Origin: Candidatus Obscuribacterales bacterium | GTDB taxonomy: Bacteria > Cyanobacteriota > Vampirovibrionia > Obscuribacterales > Obscuribacteraceae | Assembly: GCA_021732085.1 (NCBI GenBank) | Contig: JAKFVQ010000007.1 | Span: 372,001 to 436,000, forward strand | Direction of reading: 5' to 3' | DNA: 64,000 nt | Part shown: one piece after another, positions 10,249 to 18,566 of the stretch | Layout: each line of letters begins with the position of its first letter | Numbering within the stretch: position 1 is the first letter of the stretch | Position numbers and translations under genes: made by a program | Notes under the pieces: generated by a model | Seen by the model: only the letters and a program-made list of their open reading frames with translations | Database searches by the model: none | What the model was told of the DNA's origin: nothing

Positions 10249-10288
10249 GAAAAAACTGTCGATCCCCGGCACCACGGGAATCGACAGT
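10249..10288 (-). terminator. Intrinsic terminator of the 10331-10750 gene
   Basis: Arms 10255-10268 and 10275-10288 pair over 14 positions with one mismatch and a 6-base loop. On the minus strand the stem is followed directly by a run of six T (10250-10255, the last T overlapping the stem base), which makes a canonical rho-independent terminator downstream of the minus-strand gene. Confidence 0.8.
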
Positions 10289-10330
10289 GTGATGCCAGCC
10301 AAGCATCGTCTAGGGAAGGTCGGGAAGAAT

Positions 10331-10750
10331 TCAAAAAATACAAACTATGTTTTTCAGATTTGCAGAATCTGATATTTCAAAAACGATTCGTGCGTTAGAA
10401 GGAATACGTGCACCAGCTTCAAGAATTTGAGCTCTGTGATTCTTTAGTTCATGCAGAATTCCTGGGTAGTCACGGCTTGGCACTTTCACCGTAGCTAGCT
10501 CGCCTTTGCGCTCCGTCACATCGGCAACCAAGTTCATAAGGCTTTTCACAGATTGATTGATCAATGGATTTGTCTCATGTGCCTTTGGCAAAGTCATTGC
10601 GGACAAAGCCGTTGCTTCGGTCGTGAGCAAACAGGCTGGTTTAGCTAAGACATCCAGCGAATTGGCAGCGGACATCAAGGAAACGGAACATACTCCGATT
10701 GATTTTTGAAGGCTACCGATAGGATTTGCAGGTGTGAATGCAAAAGCCAT
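10331..10750 (-). CDS. Unknown small protein
   Basis: 139 residues; ATG with GAGG about 9 bases upstream. Not recognised. The N-terminal half is rich in Ser, Ala and Leu with three Cys. The C-terminal half reads as alternating helix and strand (ELATVKVPSRDYPGILHEL, then ARIVFEISDS). A proper terminator lies directly downstream, which supports its being a real, separately transcribed gene. No signal peptide or clear membrane helix. The function is unknown; neighbours give no help. Confidence 0.55.
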   Translation of the reverse strand: MAFAFTPANPIGSLQKSIGVCSVSLMSAANSLDVLAKPACLLTTEATALSAMTLPKAHETNPLINQSVKSLMNLVADVTERKGELATVKVPSRDYPGILHELKNHRAQILEAGARIPSNARIVFEISDSANLKNIVCIF

Positions 10751-10994
10751 AATGTGTACCTCGCCAATTTCCGGATGCTAATGCGGCTCTCGCTTTTATG
10801 CTTGCTCCGCGTTGATTTCCTTTCCGTATGTTCTAAACTTTACTCGGATTTTGTTTCTAAGTTGTTTACGACAGGAAATTCAAAGATACGGACTCTAGCC
10901 GACTAACGATGACAGAACGTCAAGCTCGAGCATCCGCAGCGCAGATTCCCAAAGGCACGTTGCAGAAACATAAAATGGCAATACATCCGGAATG

Positions 10995-12443
10995 CTAAAC
11001 AGATGCCTTTGTAGATTCGAGCGCAGCAAGTGCTCTGGTTCTTGCGAAAGAATGATCCACAAGCGGCAGGGGATATGTTTTTCCTAATTGAACGCCCGCA
11101 GAGGAAAGAACAGCTTCTGGCGCTTTCCAGGGCTTATGGATCCATTTTGCCGGCATATCTTTGAGTTCCGGGCACCATCTTTTTACATAAGTTCCGTCCG
11201 GATCGAATTTTTCACCTTGCAGCTCAGGATTGAAGATCCTGAAGTACGGTGCAGCATCGGCTCCACAGCCACCAGCCCACTGCCAGCCTAAGGTGTTATT
11301 CGCCAAATCTGCATCAACCAGTGTATCCCAAAACCATCGACTTCCCTCAGCCCAAGAAATGAGAAGGTGTTTTGTGAGGAAGGATGCCACCACCATTCTC
11401 ACTCGATTGTGCATCCAGCCTGTATGCCAGAGCTGCCGCATACCGGCATCCACAATCGGATAACCTGTTTTACCTTTCTGCCAGGCTGTGAGCTGGGTTT
11501 GATCGTCGCGCCATGGAAACTTACGGAATTTCAGCTGCAGAGGCTGCTCTGCCGTATGGGGAAAATGAAAAAGCACATGATGGGCAAATTCACGCCACCC
11601 GATTTCCTTTAAATAGACATCGGCGCTAACTCGCAGCTTGGAGTTTTTGGCCGCACCACGAGCAGCCATGCTAACGGCATGCCAGATTTGCCTGGGACCA
11701 ATTTCGCCAAAATGCAAATGTGGAGACAACTTTGAGACAGAGTCTTCAGCAGGAATATCTCGCCCGGGCTGATACCGCTCCAGCATCTCGTCGATAAAGA
11801 CATCAAGCTGTTGCTTAGCGCCCAATTCACCCGGGATCCAAGCTTGTCTCATTCCGGCCGTCCAATCGATTTTTGGTTTCAGACCGAGATCGTCAATGCT
11901 CAAAGAATTTGGCATGGACTTCGGCGAACATAATCTTTCCGGCGCTGGACTAATCAAATCAACATTGATTCGTCCTGAACATTGATTCCAAAAAGGCGTG
12001 AAGACCTTGTACGGTTCGCCACTTTTGGTGAGCACCGTATGTGGTTCATGCAGCAACCCGGAATTGAAGGATCTTACGGCAATGCCCTTTTCAATGAGCG
12101 TTTTCTCGCTGTCCTTGTCTTCAATAACTCCGAACGGATCATAACGGCGGTTCCAGTAAACAGCCGATGCATCGATCTGAGATAAAATCTTCAGGATGGT
12201 TGTTTGAAAATCCCCCTTCAGAATTATCAGCTTAGAGCCAAGCTTAGCAATAGCGCTTGAAAGATAAGTCAACGATTCGTGCAGCCACCACCGACTTGCA
12301 GCTCCGGCAGCCCAACTGCCCTGGTCTTCATTCCAAATGAAGACTGGTACGACCACATCGCACTCGTGTACAGCCGCGTCCAAAGCGAAATTATCCTCAA
12401 GGCGCAGGTCGTTACGGAAGCAAACTATTCCAATTGATTTCAC
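10995..12443 (-). CDS. phrB: Deoxyribodipyrimidine photolyase, class I type
   Basis: 482 residues from a GTG placed 3 bases after the stop of the slipin gene, so translation is probably coupled. Light-driven repair of cyclobutane pyrimidine dimers with FAD. The N-terminal Rossmann-like antenna domain begins IVCFRNDLRLEDN. The FAD domain shows HLHFGEIGPRQIW, EIGWREFAHHVLFHFP, PIVDAGMRQLWHTGWMHNR and LGWQWAGGCGADAAPYFRIF, with the electron-relay tryptophans in place. Length is normal. A DNA-type cryptochrome is the only close alternative; the dimer-binding motifs favour photolyase. Confidence 0.93.
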   Translation of the reverse strand: MKSIGIVCFRNDLRLEDNFALDAAVHECDVVVPVFIWNEDQGSWAAGAASRWWLHESLTYLSSAIAKLGSKLIILKGDFQTTILKILSQIDASAVYWNRRYDPFGVIEDKDSEKTLIEKGIAVRSFNSGLLHEPHTVLTKSGEPYKVFTPFWNQCSGRINVDLISPAPERLCSPKSMPNSLSIDDLGLKPKIDWTAGMRQAWIPGELGAKQQLDVFIDEMLERYQPGRDIPAEDSVSKLSPHLHFGEIGPRQIWHAVSMAARGAAKNSKLRVSADVYLKEIGWREFAHHVLFHFPHTAEQPLQLKFRKFPWRDDQTQLTAWQKGKTGYPIVDAGMRQLWHTGWMHNRVRMVVASFLTKHLLISWAEGSRWFWDTLVDADLANNTLGWQWAGGCGADAAPYFRIFNPELQGEKFDPDGTYVKRWCPELKDMPAKWIHKPWKAPEAVLSSAGVQLGKTYPLPLVDHSFARTRALAALESTKASV

Positions 12444-12446
12444 GTA

Positions 12447-13304
12447 TTATGACTCTAGAAAGGGCGGAATATCCTGCGGTGGATCCGGCATGCTTGGCTT
12501 TGGCTGTGGAGCTCTTTTAGCAGTCGAGAGCGAAACAGCACCGGTCATCGCTTTGTCCATTACATTACTACCAAATGACATGCTGTCTACAGCCGAAGAG
12601 GGTACTATGACGGTACTTGTACCACCTTGCTTCATCACTTCATATAACATGTTCATGCCGCGCAGATGGATAGCCATAGGATTGCTCTCATAAATTTGCC
12701 CTGCATCTGCAAAGCGCTGAGCAACGGCGACCTCACTATCGCCAAGTAGTTTGCGTGCTTGTCCTTCACGAGCGGCTTGAGCAACACGGCTCATTGCATC
12801 TTGCAAAGCGTCAGGAATTTTGATATCTCGCATTTGCACGGACAAGACCTTCACACCCCACGGTTCTGTTTGAGCATCAAGCATCGCAGTCATTGCAACG
12901 TCCAAGCCGGCGCGATCGGACAAGACTTGATTCAACTCATTTCGCCCAATGCAATCACGCAGGGCGGTTTGAGCAGCGCCGACTACGGCTTGTCCATAGT
13001 TCTCCACTTTCAAAACAGCAAGTTCAGGATTAGTAACCTGCCAATAAACAACCGTATCGACATTTACAGGAACGTTATCGTGCGTCAAAGTTTGCTCGGC
13101 CGTAATATTGCTCGTCTTGGTTCTTACATCAATCGTGTAAGGAGTTGTTTCCATAAGCGGAAGCAACCAGAAGATTCCTGGCCCACGAACACCGGCAAAG
13201 CGACCAAACCTCAACACGACTTTGCGTTCCCATTCAGAGCAAATTCGTAGGGAATTCCACACCAAAATAATGCCGCACACAAAAAGAAGGAAGAAGATTT
13301 CCAT
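12447..13304 (-). CDS. Slipin (stomatin/SPFH-band 7 family)
   Basis: 285 residues from the ATG at 13304, which has GAGG upstream; an in-frame start 14 codons earlier is less likely. Membrane scaffold of the stomatin type: one N-terminal hydrophobic helix (residues 1-17), then the SPFH domain with RFGRFAGVRGPGIFWLLP, DVRTKTSNITAEQTLTHDNV and VYWQVTNPELAV, followed by a helical oligomerisation part (AREGQARKLLGDSEVAVAQ). Slipins are often paired with an NfeD protease; none is adjacent here. Cotranscribed with the photolyase gene. Confidence 0.9.
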   Translation of the reverse strand: MEIFFLLFVCGIILVWNSLRICSEWERKVVLRFGRFAGVRGPGIFWLLPLMETTPYTIDVRTKTSNITAEQTLTHDNVPVNVDTVVYWQVTNPELAVLKVENYGQAVVGAAQTALRDCIGRNELNQVLSDRAGLDVAMTAMLDAQTEPWGVKVLSVQMRDIKIPDALQDAMSRVAQAAREGQARKLLGDSEVAVAQRFADAGQIYESNPMAIHLRGMNMLYEVMKQGGTSTVIVPSSAVDSMSFGSNVMDKAMTGAVSLSTAKRAPQPKPSMPDPPQDIPPFLES

Positions 13305-13385
13305 ATGCTGTTCGCCTCGTCGCCCTCTGTACAGGATCGACTGCAAGAATATCAGATGGAAACGCTTGACTTTGCTTGATTTAGA

Positions 13386-14006
13386 TTACTTCTTGAGTCC
13401 AAATAGGCGTCCATGCTGCGCTTCCTGATGGCAACCCATGCAAGACTGAACTTTTCCGCTGGACGTTACGGTCTTTCCATCGGCAGAGACAGTTCCATAG
13501 ACCCAGCCATTATCTGTTCCCTTGGGTGAACCTTCCATTTTCATCATTACGAATAGTGCATATAACTGATCGGGAGTTATTTTCTCTCCATCTGGAAATT
13601 TTGTCTTCTTCATCGTCCAACTTTCTTTCACGATTGTTTGAGGATCATCAGGACGATTCAAACGCGTGTAGGCCAACTTGTCTTTTGCATACAGATAATA
13701 GATCTTTTTTCCGTGAGTGGCAGCATCACGACTGGAGCTTATGTTGGGTTGCCTCGGTGGTAGATTTGGGGCGGCACACAACGCCGGCGCAAACTGGAAA
13801 TTATCTTCCACAGTTCCCCAAGTTTTATACTCAGACGCGGCTTGCAATAATGCCTTGTGGAACGCAGGATCATTTGCTGCTTCAGTTGTACGAACGACCT
13901 GTGCGATCGAACTGTTTGACGAAGGGATATCGCCTGCCGAAACCGTGCAAGACGTCGATGAAAGAAAGGCGAGCAGTAACAAATATCCGTAGTGTGTTTT
14001 ATGCAT
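13386..14006 (-). CDS. Exported cytochrome P460-like heme protein
   Basis: 206 residues; the ATG at 14006 has GGAGG upstream. A signal peptide or lipobox-like N-terminus (LLLLAFLSSTSC) precedes the mature part. Near the C-terminus a single CXXCH heme-c site (SCMGCHQEAQHG) is visible. The pattern KIYYLYAKDKLAYTRL, then ESWTMKK and a WVYGTVSADGK strand, fits the cytochrome P460/c'-beta fold. Such proteins bind NO or act on small nitrogen compounds in the periplasm. It could instead be a mere electron carrier. Transcribed ahead of the slipin and photolyase genes. Confidence 0.8.
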   Translation of the reverse strand: MHKTHYGYLLLLAFLSSTSCTVSAGDIPSSNSSIAQVVRTTEAANDPAFHKALLQAASEYKTWGTVEDNFQFAPALCAAPNLPPRQPNISSSRDAATHGKKIYYLYAKDKLAYTRLNRPDDPQTIVKESWTMKKTKFPDGEKITPDQLYALFVMMKMEGSPKGTDNGWVYGTVSADGKTVTSSGKVQSCMGCHQEAQHGRLFGLKK

Positions 14007-14137
14007 GACTGAAAACCTCCGCCAATCAATTTTAGCAAGCGAATCTAACAAACACGAAGAAGACTTCCGAGGGTACATTTTTGTCACGCCTTATCCATAT
14101 TATGTATTCACCAGCCCAATCTACCCGAACCGAACTG

Positions 14138-14175
14138 GTCCAGCGGCCCCTAACCGCTGGACTTTTCATCTTTTT
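14138..14175 (+). terminator. Orphan intrinsic terminator
   Basis: Nine-base perfect stem (14138-14146 with 14154-14162), 7-base loop, followed by TTTT and, after three bases, a further T-run. It is a good plus-strand terminator, but the preceding 130 bases contain no plus-strand gene, so it may end a small RNA or block transcription coming from the divergent region. Confidence 0.65.
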
Positions 14176-14350
14176 GATTGTGCATAATTTTGCTGACAGA
14201 TTCTCCCAAGAACCTCCCAAAGCCCTCCCTATTATTTCCCGAGACCGCCCTTTTGATGCGGTTTTCACTCAAATATTCAAAAGCGAATTCATTATTCTGC
14301 AGTAGCGCTCACGAAATCCCGTCAAGAGTCTTGCTGAACTCTACATAAAA

Positions 14351-14380
14351 TTGTTTGGTAAGAATACGTATTCTAATGGC
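14351..14380 (+). promoter_or_regulatory. Promoter-like element with 14-base operator palindrome
   Basis: TTGTTT at 14351-14356 and TAATGG at 14374-14379 are 17 bases apart. Between them lies the perfect palindrome AGAATACGTATTCT (14361-14374). A dyad in the spacer of a promoter is a usual place for a repressor dimer. The -10 is weak, so the promoter call is tentative; the palindrome itself is certain. Confidence 0.5.
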
Positions 14381-14427
14381 TAGCAATACAGTTGCTTTAG
14401 GGCAAGCAACTTGCTAAGGCGGAAAAT

Positions 14428-14748
14428 ATGAATACAAACAGCGAAGCATTTCAATACATCGTAGATCCTAACTTGAAATACGATGGACCAGAATTCGAAG
14501 AATACTGCATTTCAGAAGGCGCATATTTACCAGCTAGCAGAGACCGCACTCCATGTATCACCTGTCCACTCTCAAATCTTTGCCTTCCAGGCTTCGAAGA
14601 GCAAGTGCGCAAGCTACAAAGAGGCGAGAACCCGAGCTTAACGGCAGCCTGTGCTTTCGAAGGCGATTCACTTTCTCCGGATAACTTACTAAAAAATTTG
14701 ACTCAAGAGCAACGTGATTTCGTTCTCTCGAAAATACCAGGTTTCTAA
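14428..14748 (+). CDS. Unknown small cysteine-motif protein
   Basis: 106 residues; AAGGCGGAAAAT precedes the ATG. Not recognised. The centre contains PCITCPLSNLCLPGF, that is C-x2-C-x5-C, with a further Cys in AACAFEG about 28 residues later and one earlier in EEYCISEG. This spacing could bind zinc or an iron-sulfur cluster, but no family is named. The rest is acidic and helical, ending in LTQEQRDFVLSKIPGF. No signal peptide, so it is probably cytosolic. It is followed after 79 bases by a 54-residue protein, likely in the same transcript. Confidence 0.6.
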   Translation: MNTNSEAFQYIVDPNLKYDGPEFEEYCISEGAYLPASRDRTPCITCPLSNLCLPGFEEQVRKLQRGENPSLTAACAFEGDSLSPDNLLKNLTQEQRDFVLSKIPGF

Positions 14749-14827
14749 ATGGCACTATGTTTGAACTATTTTTCACCGGTTCAAACTTCAAAAGCAATTG
14801 ATTACTATGAAATTTGAGGAAAATACC

Positions 14828-14992
14828 ATGAACAATGAAGAACTGACACAAGCAGAACAAACAATTGTTGGAAAACAACAACTTCTGGTCAAAATGCAAC
14901 TTTCGCAAAAAGCCAATGTGCTAACAGCTAAGCAACAGCTTCTAGTAAAAGCTGGTTTGGCAAAACTCAAAACAGCCGAGAACCAAATTTAG
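14828..14992 (+). CDS. 54-residue protein with an internal duplication
   Basis: Start at the ATG at 14828, which has GAGGA upstream; earlier in-frame starts have none. The protein is basic and helical, and contains the heptad KQQLLVK twice, 19 residues apart (residues 16-22 and 35-41). The second copy is followed by AGLAKLK. No family recognised. It could be a small regulator or a peptide precursor. Its size makes the call uncertain, but the ribosome site, tandem position behind the 106-residue gene and internal repeat support it. Confidence 0.5.
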   Translation: MNNEELTQAEQTIVGKQQLLVKMQLSQKANVLTAKQQLLVKAGLAKLKTAENQI

Positions 14993-15005
14993 TATCACAG
15001 TTAAC

Positions 15006-15069
15006 AGGCGGCGCGTGTGTGCCGCCTTGAGTATATACAGGGTGCACTCGACCGCGTCTGCTGGTCGAG
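15006..15069 (+). promoter_or_regulatory. Two perfect hairpins ahead of the lysyl-tRNA synthetase gene
   Basis: Hairpin 1 pairs 15006-15012 with 15021-15027 (7 bases, 8-base loop). Hairpin 2 pairs 15047-15053 with 15063-15069 (7 bases, 9-base loop). Neither has a T-run on the plus strand, so they are not ordinary terminators. They may be leader structures or a transcript-end protector for the small upstream genes. Confidence 0.4.
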
Positions 15070-15103
15070 GCAATGAGCGCGCACTAATACAGGGGATTTG
15101 ATC

Positions 15104-16630
15104 ATGAGCACAATGAACTCACAACGTGCACAAAGAATGCGAAAGTTAAAACAACTCGATGCCGAAGGCGTTCAGAGTTATGGTCGCAAATTTGCAAGGA
15201 CACACAAGGCAGCCCAAATTGCAGAGCAATTTGTAATGCTGGAAAAGGATCAAATCAGCTCTGAATCAGTGCGCGTCTGTGGGCGTATCACGCGCGAACG
15301 CAATTCATGGATGTTCGTCGATCTGCAGGATGACACTGGAAAAGTTCAACTCTTCTGTCAAAAATTACAGATGAGTGCCGAGGCGCATAAACAACTGAAG
15401 CTGTTGGATCGCGGAGATATAATCGGTGTATGTGGTCGCCCTATGCGCACAAAACACGGTGAGCTGTCGATAATGGTCGAGAGCTGGGAGCTGCTTGCAA
15501 AATGTTTGCAAGTAATTCCCGAGAATGCCGATGTTGCACAAAATGCCGAATTCAGATATCGCCACCGGCATCTCGATCTCATTCTTAACGAAGAGAGCCG
15601 AGAGACGCTCCGCCGCAGAGCTTTGACGATTCGCAGCATACGAGCATTTTTAGACCAACGCGATTATCTAGAGATAGAGACACCAATTCTGCAAGTCCAA
15701 GCAGGTGGTGCCGAGGCGCGCCCATTCACGACGCACCACAACTCGCTGGATCTCGATATGCATCTGCGAATTGCTCCTGAGTTCTACCTTCGCAGATTAC
15801 TAGTAGGCGGCATCGAAAGAGTCTACGAGATTGGAAAGAACTTCCGCAATGAAGGCATCAGCACTAAGCACAATCCAGAGTTCACATCAATCGAACTATT
15901 TGCCGCTTATGGCGATTACCAGGAACTGATGGATCTTACAGAAGGTTTGCTTCGTTCAGTAGCAAGGCAGGTGAATGGCAATGGAGAAGTTTCTTACCAG
16001 GGCGTCACAATCGATTTCGACAAACCGTTCGAGCGAATTACAATGGTTCAATCTATTGAAAAACATTGCGGTGTTGACGTATCAGGAGCAGACTTCGAAC
16101 AAATTCGCGAAATTGCAAAAGGACTATGCGTCCGTTTGACGGATGAAAGTACGCGCGGAGAAGTAATAAATGCTATTTTCGAGCAGAAGGTTGAACAGAA
16201 CCTTATTCAGCCAACTTTCATTACACACTATCCGGTTGAAGTCTCAGTTTGCCAGCACCGCCATCTTGAGAATCCAGAGTTTGTAGAGCGCTTCGAGCTG
16301 TTCGTCTACGGAAGAGAACTAGCAAATGGATGCAGCGAATTGAACGATCCTCGTGAGCAGAAAAGACGATTTAAGGATCAAGCTCGCAAACGAGATGCCG
16401 GCCATGACGAAATCCCCGGTCCAGATCTTGAATTTGTTCTGGCCATGGAATATGGCATGCCTCCAATGATGGGATTGGGAATCGGTATCGATCGCCTTGT
16501 CATGTTTCTAACTGATGCAGCATCAATCAGAGATGTCATCGCATTTCCGACTATGAAACCACTGCCTCAAGTCACGGGCATCGCAGAGCATTTGCACGCA
16601 GACGACAGCGACATTAGAGAAGTCGGTTAG
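15104..16630 (+). CDS. lysS: Lysyl-tRNA synthetase, class II, atypical
   Basis: 508 residues from the ATG at 15104, with AGGGG at 15091-15095. Charges tRNA-Lys. The N-terminal OB-fold (VRVCGRITRERN, then MFVDLQDDTGKVQLF) and the class II core are complete: motif 1 around FLDQRDYLEIETPILQ, motif 2 in KNFRNEGISTKHNPEFTSIE, motif 3 in GLGIGIDRLVMFL. Odd points: where I expect the nearly invariant VSPLA it has VSVCQ, GGRE becomes YGRE, and MPPTGG-type text becomes MPPMMG. These lie around the active site. It may be a diverged housekeeping enzyme or a specialised paralog. Confidence 0.9.
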   Translation: MSTMNSQRAQRMRKLKQLDAEGVQSYGRKFARTHKAAQIAEQFVMLEKDQISSESVRVCGRITRERNSWMFVDLQDDTGKVQLFCQKLQMSAEAHKQLKLLDRGDIIGVCGRPMRTKHGELSIMVESWELLAKCLQVIPENADVAQNAEFRYRHRHLDLILNEESRETLRRRALTIRSIRAFLDQRDYLEIETPILQVQAGGAEARPFTTHHNSLDLDMHLRIAPEFYLRRLLVGGIERVYEIGKNFRNEGISTKHNPEFTSIELFAAYGDYQELMDLTEGLLRSVARQVNGNGEVSYQGVTIDFDKPFERITMVQSIEKHCGVDVSGADFEQIREIAKGLCVRLTDESTRGEVINAIFEQKVEQNLIQPTFITHYPVEVSVCQHRHLENPEFVERFELFVYGRELANGCSELNDPREQKRRFKDQARKRDAGHDEIPGPDLEFVLAMEYGMPPMMGLGIGIDRLVMFLTDAASIRDVIAFPTMKPLPQVTGIAEHLHADDSDIREVG

Positions 16631-16692
16631 ATAGTAGGAGCGCAGGCTGCGACTGCCTACAATTGGTGCCGCACAAAATCAAGGTATAAAAA

Positions 16693-17787
16693 ATGACGCA
16701 TTCAGCACTTGGCTATAACGAAACTGATCTGGCTTCCTTAGCGACTACAAGCAGTGCCGCAAGAGAAGCAGCCCAACTATCAGAGCTTTTGAAAACGCAC
16801 AGGGAAATGCTGTCCGGACTACAGGAACTTGAGGAACTATGCCTGTCAAATCCAAACCCGAACACGGCTAATCAAGTTAGAAAGATCACTATTACGCCGG
16901 AACTACTTGAACGCAGAACAGTTCGTTTTTGCCTGCGAATTGCTCTATCAATAGTAATCATTGCGGGCAGCTCCGCCTGCATGTTGTCGGGGTCTGTGTT
17001 TCTCTTTGTACTTGGCCTAATTGTTCAAGGCGCCATGTATGTTCATCTAATCGAATTACAACACTCGGTGCTGCACATGCAAGCATTCGAATCGCCTAGA
17101 GTAGCGCGCTTAGTCGGATTCTGTCTTGGAATTCCGATGATGATCTCCTTTTCTGATTTTCAATACCGGCATCTGCGCCATCACAAGCATCTTGGCACAA
17201 TGCAAAATACTGAAACCTTCAACTATTCACACTCTAAGCTCAATACCCTGAAAGGATTTTTGGCAGCTAGCTTCGACTACTCTCGATGGCAAACGATGTG
17301 CCAGAGATTAATCAAAGCGTTCACCGGAAAGCAAATTACCGAAGGAGTGAACAGCTTGATCGAAATGCGCGTCCGCCATGAATATCAAATTTTCGGAGTA
17401 ATTCTCCTTTCAGTGTCCTTGCTGTCGATGCTGCTAGGCACTCCAATGCCACTCATTCTGTGGCTGCTTCCTCTTTTCGCCGCCGAGCCAGTTCATTTCT
17501 TGCTGGAACTGCCTGAGCATTTCGGATTACCGGCTCATTCAAACTCTGACGTTTTCCAAAATACCAGAATCTGGGGCGGGTCATGGTTCGCTCGATGGTT
17601 TACTCACAATACGAATTACCACTTGGCTCATCACTTTCATCAGCGCGTGCCAATGGACAAATTGCCCGAATTGACAAAACAGCTCGATCCTTACATCCCG
17701 AATAGCTCTCGCAGCCAATCATACCCAGGTTTCTATTGGGAAGTGCTCAGAGGCAAAATCCGGCCAGACTTTCTGGACATGAACTAA
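16693..17787 (+). CDS. Membrane fatty-acid desaturase family protein
   Basis: 364 residues. Di-iron membrane oxidase of the FA_desaturase family that introduces double bonds or hydroxyls in lipids. All three histidine boxes are visible: HSVLH (HX3H) near residue 125, HLRHH (HX2HH) near 159, and HLAHH (HX2HH) near 316. Hydrophobic segments lie between residues 78-118 and around 236-265. An N-terminal 75-residue polar, helical extension precedes the core. It follows lysS by 62 bases on the same strand. The substrate (acyl lipid or carotenoid) cannot be told. Confidence 0.85.
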   Translation: MTHSALGYNETDLASLATTSSAAREAAQLSELLKTHREMLSGLQELEELCLSNPNPNTANQVRKITITPELLERRTVRFCLRIALSIVIIAGSSACMLSGSVFLFVLGLIVQGAMYVHLIELQHSVLHMQAFESPRVARLVGFCLGIPMMISFSDFQYRHLRHHKHLGTMQNTETFNYSHSKLNTLKGFLAASFDYSRWQTMCQRLIKAFTGKQITEGVNSLIEMRVRHEYQIFGVILLSVSLLSMLLGTPMPLILWLLPLFAAEPVHFLLELPEHFGLPAHSNSDVFQNTRIWGGSWFARWFTHNTNYHLAHHFHQRVPMDKLPELTKQLDPYIPNSSRSQSYPGFYWEVLRGKIRPDFLDMN

Positions 17788-18143
17788 ACAAATTCATCTG
17801 TTGAAGGATTGAGATCAAAATACGCGGCTTCCGCATCTGGATTCTCAGCAATAAATACATGTCCAAAACACCAAATACATGCCTCGGCAGGAGAGCACGG
17901 CGGTAGTCGAGTTTGGATTTGCTAGTTGCTTCTTCGTCACCTATTCCAAATTACTATTGAAATTCTTTTTTGGAAATGTAGATTGTAATGAATTGCATTT
18001 TACGCGTCAGTGCATTTTAATAGCATTAACCGTGCCACCTGATCACTCACTCGTTCGAACCGCAAAAATTAGCATTAAACTACCGGCACGACCACATCGA
18101 ATTATTATATTAAAGCGGTTCGAATCTTCAGTGAGGTGGTCCC
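17788..18143. other. AT-rich intergenic region before the zinc-ribbon gene
   Basis: 356 bases. The left part is AT-rich and shows nothing I can name; a 112-codon frame here lacks protein character. The right part holds the long inverted repeat at 18035-18139 described separately. It may mark the left border of a transposon-derived insertion, but no target duplication was identified. Confidence 0.4.
18035..18139 (+). promoter_or_regulatory. Long-range hairpin that covers the ribosome site of the zinc-ribbon gene
   Basis: The segment 18054-18063 (TTCGAACCGC) is perfectly complementary to 18115-18124. Further out CCACCT (18035-18040) pairs with AGGTGG (18134-18139), and CACT with AGTG between them. 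The 3' arm contains the GAGGTGG ribosome site of the ATG at 18144, so the folded transcript would mask it. The arms could equally be remnants of a transposon end. Confidence 0.5.
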
Positions 18144-18566
18144 ATGGAGATTATCGACGCGTCGCGTTTGCGCCTTCGTGCAAAAGACAAAAAAGAATGC
18201 AAGTCCGAATTAATTGAAGCGCGATGGAATGGCGGCTTCAAATGCCCAGCATGTGGCCATGCAAAAGGATACTGGCTTCGCAAGCGCGAGCTGTTCGAAT
18301 GCGCGAATCGCAAATGCAAGAAGCAAACATCTCCAACTGCCGGCACACAGTTTCATCGAGTCCACAGGATAGAGGTGCTGTGGGTCGTGATGGCGAAAAA
18401 CGTATCCTCGCAGAAGGATTTGAACTCTGGCTCGATAAGGATGAGCACTGGGCTTTCTTACTTTAGTGGGCGGCAAATGCTCCGTAGGCTAGAAAGGTAT
18501 TTGGGGCGTATTGAACGACCGACCTCACGCCCGGTTGCTCCATGGCTGAAGGAGGATGATGCCTGA
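18144..18566 (+). CDS. IS1595-type zinc-ribbon transposase fragment or derived DNA-binding protein
   Basis: 140 residues; ATG with GAGGTGG upstream. Residues ~31-67 form the zinc ribbon found at the N-terminus of IS1595-family transposases: FKCPACGHAKGYWL, then FECANRKCKKQTSPTAGTQFH. Residues ~75-120 match the following helical part (LWVVMAKN, then GRQMLRRLERYLG). The catalytic DDE domain, normally the next ~150 residues, is absent. The protein ends in EDDA, and its TGA (18564-18566) lies inside the first unit of the palindromic array. It may be a truncated pseudogene or a retained DNA-binding protein; the intact frame and ribosome site leave the second option open. Confidence 0.7.
   Translation: MEIIDASRLRLRAKDKKECKSELIEARWNGGFKCPACGHAKGYWLRKRELFECANRKCKKQTSPTAGTQFHRVHRIEVLWVVMAKNVSSQKDLNSGSIRMSTGLSYFSGRQMLRRLERYLGRIERPTSRPVAPWLKEDDA

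Larger units (their letters stand above)
14007..14427. other. Intergenic region with a terminator and a dyad promoter
   Basis: 421 bases between divergent genes. It holds a plus-strand hairpin terminator at 14138-14166 with no plus-strand gene before it, and a promoter-like element with a perfect 14-base palindrome at 14351-14380. No credible protein-coding frame. Confidence 0.5.

Noticed and set aside
10076..10306. Minus-strand frames at 10076-10306 and 10105-10302
   Set aside because: They cross the intrinsic terminator at 10249-10288 and overlap the start of the next gene; no protein character.
18110..18130. tRNA T-arm-like GGTTCGAATC
   Set aside because: The flanking bases do not form a T-stem, and no acceptor or anticodon arm can be drawn; the sequence belongs to the inverted repeat.
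17879..18217. 112-codon plus-strand frame
   Set aside because: It overlaps the zinc-ribbon gene in another frame, has no ribosome site and no protein-like pattern.
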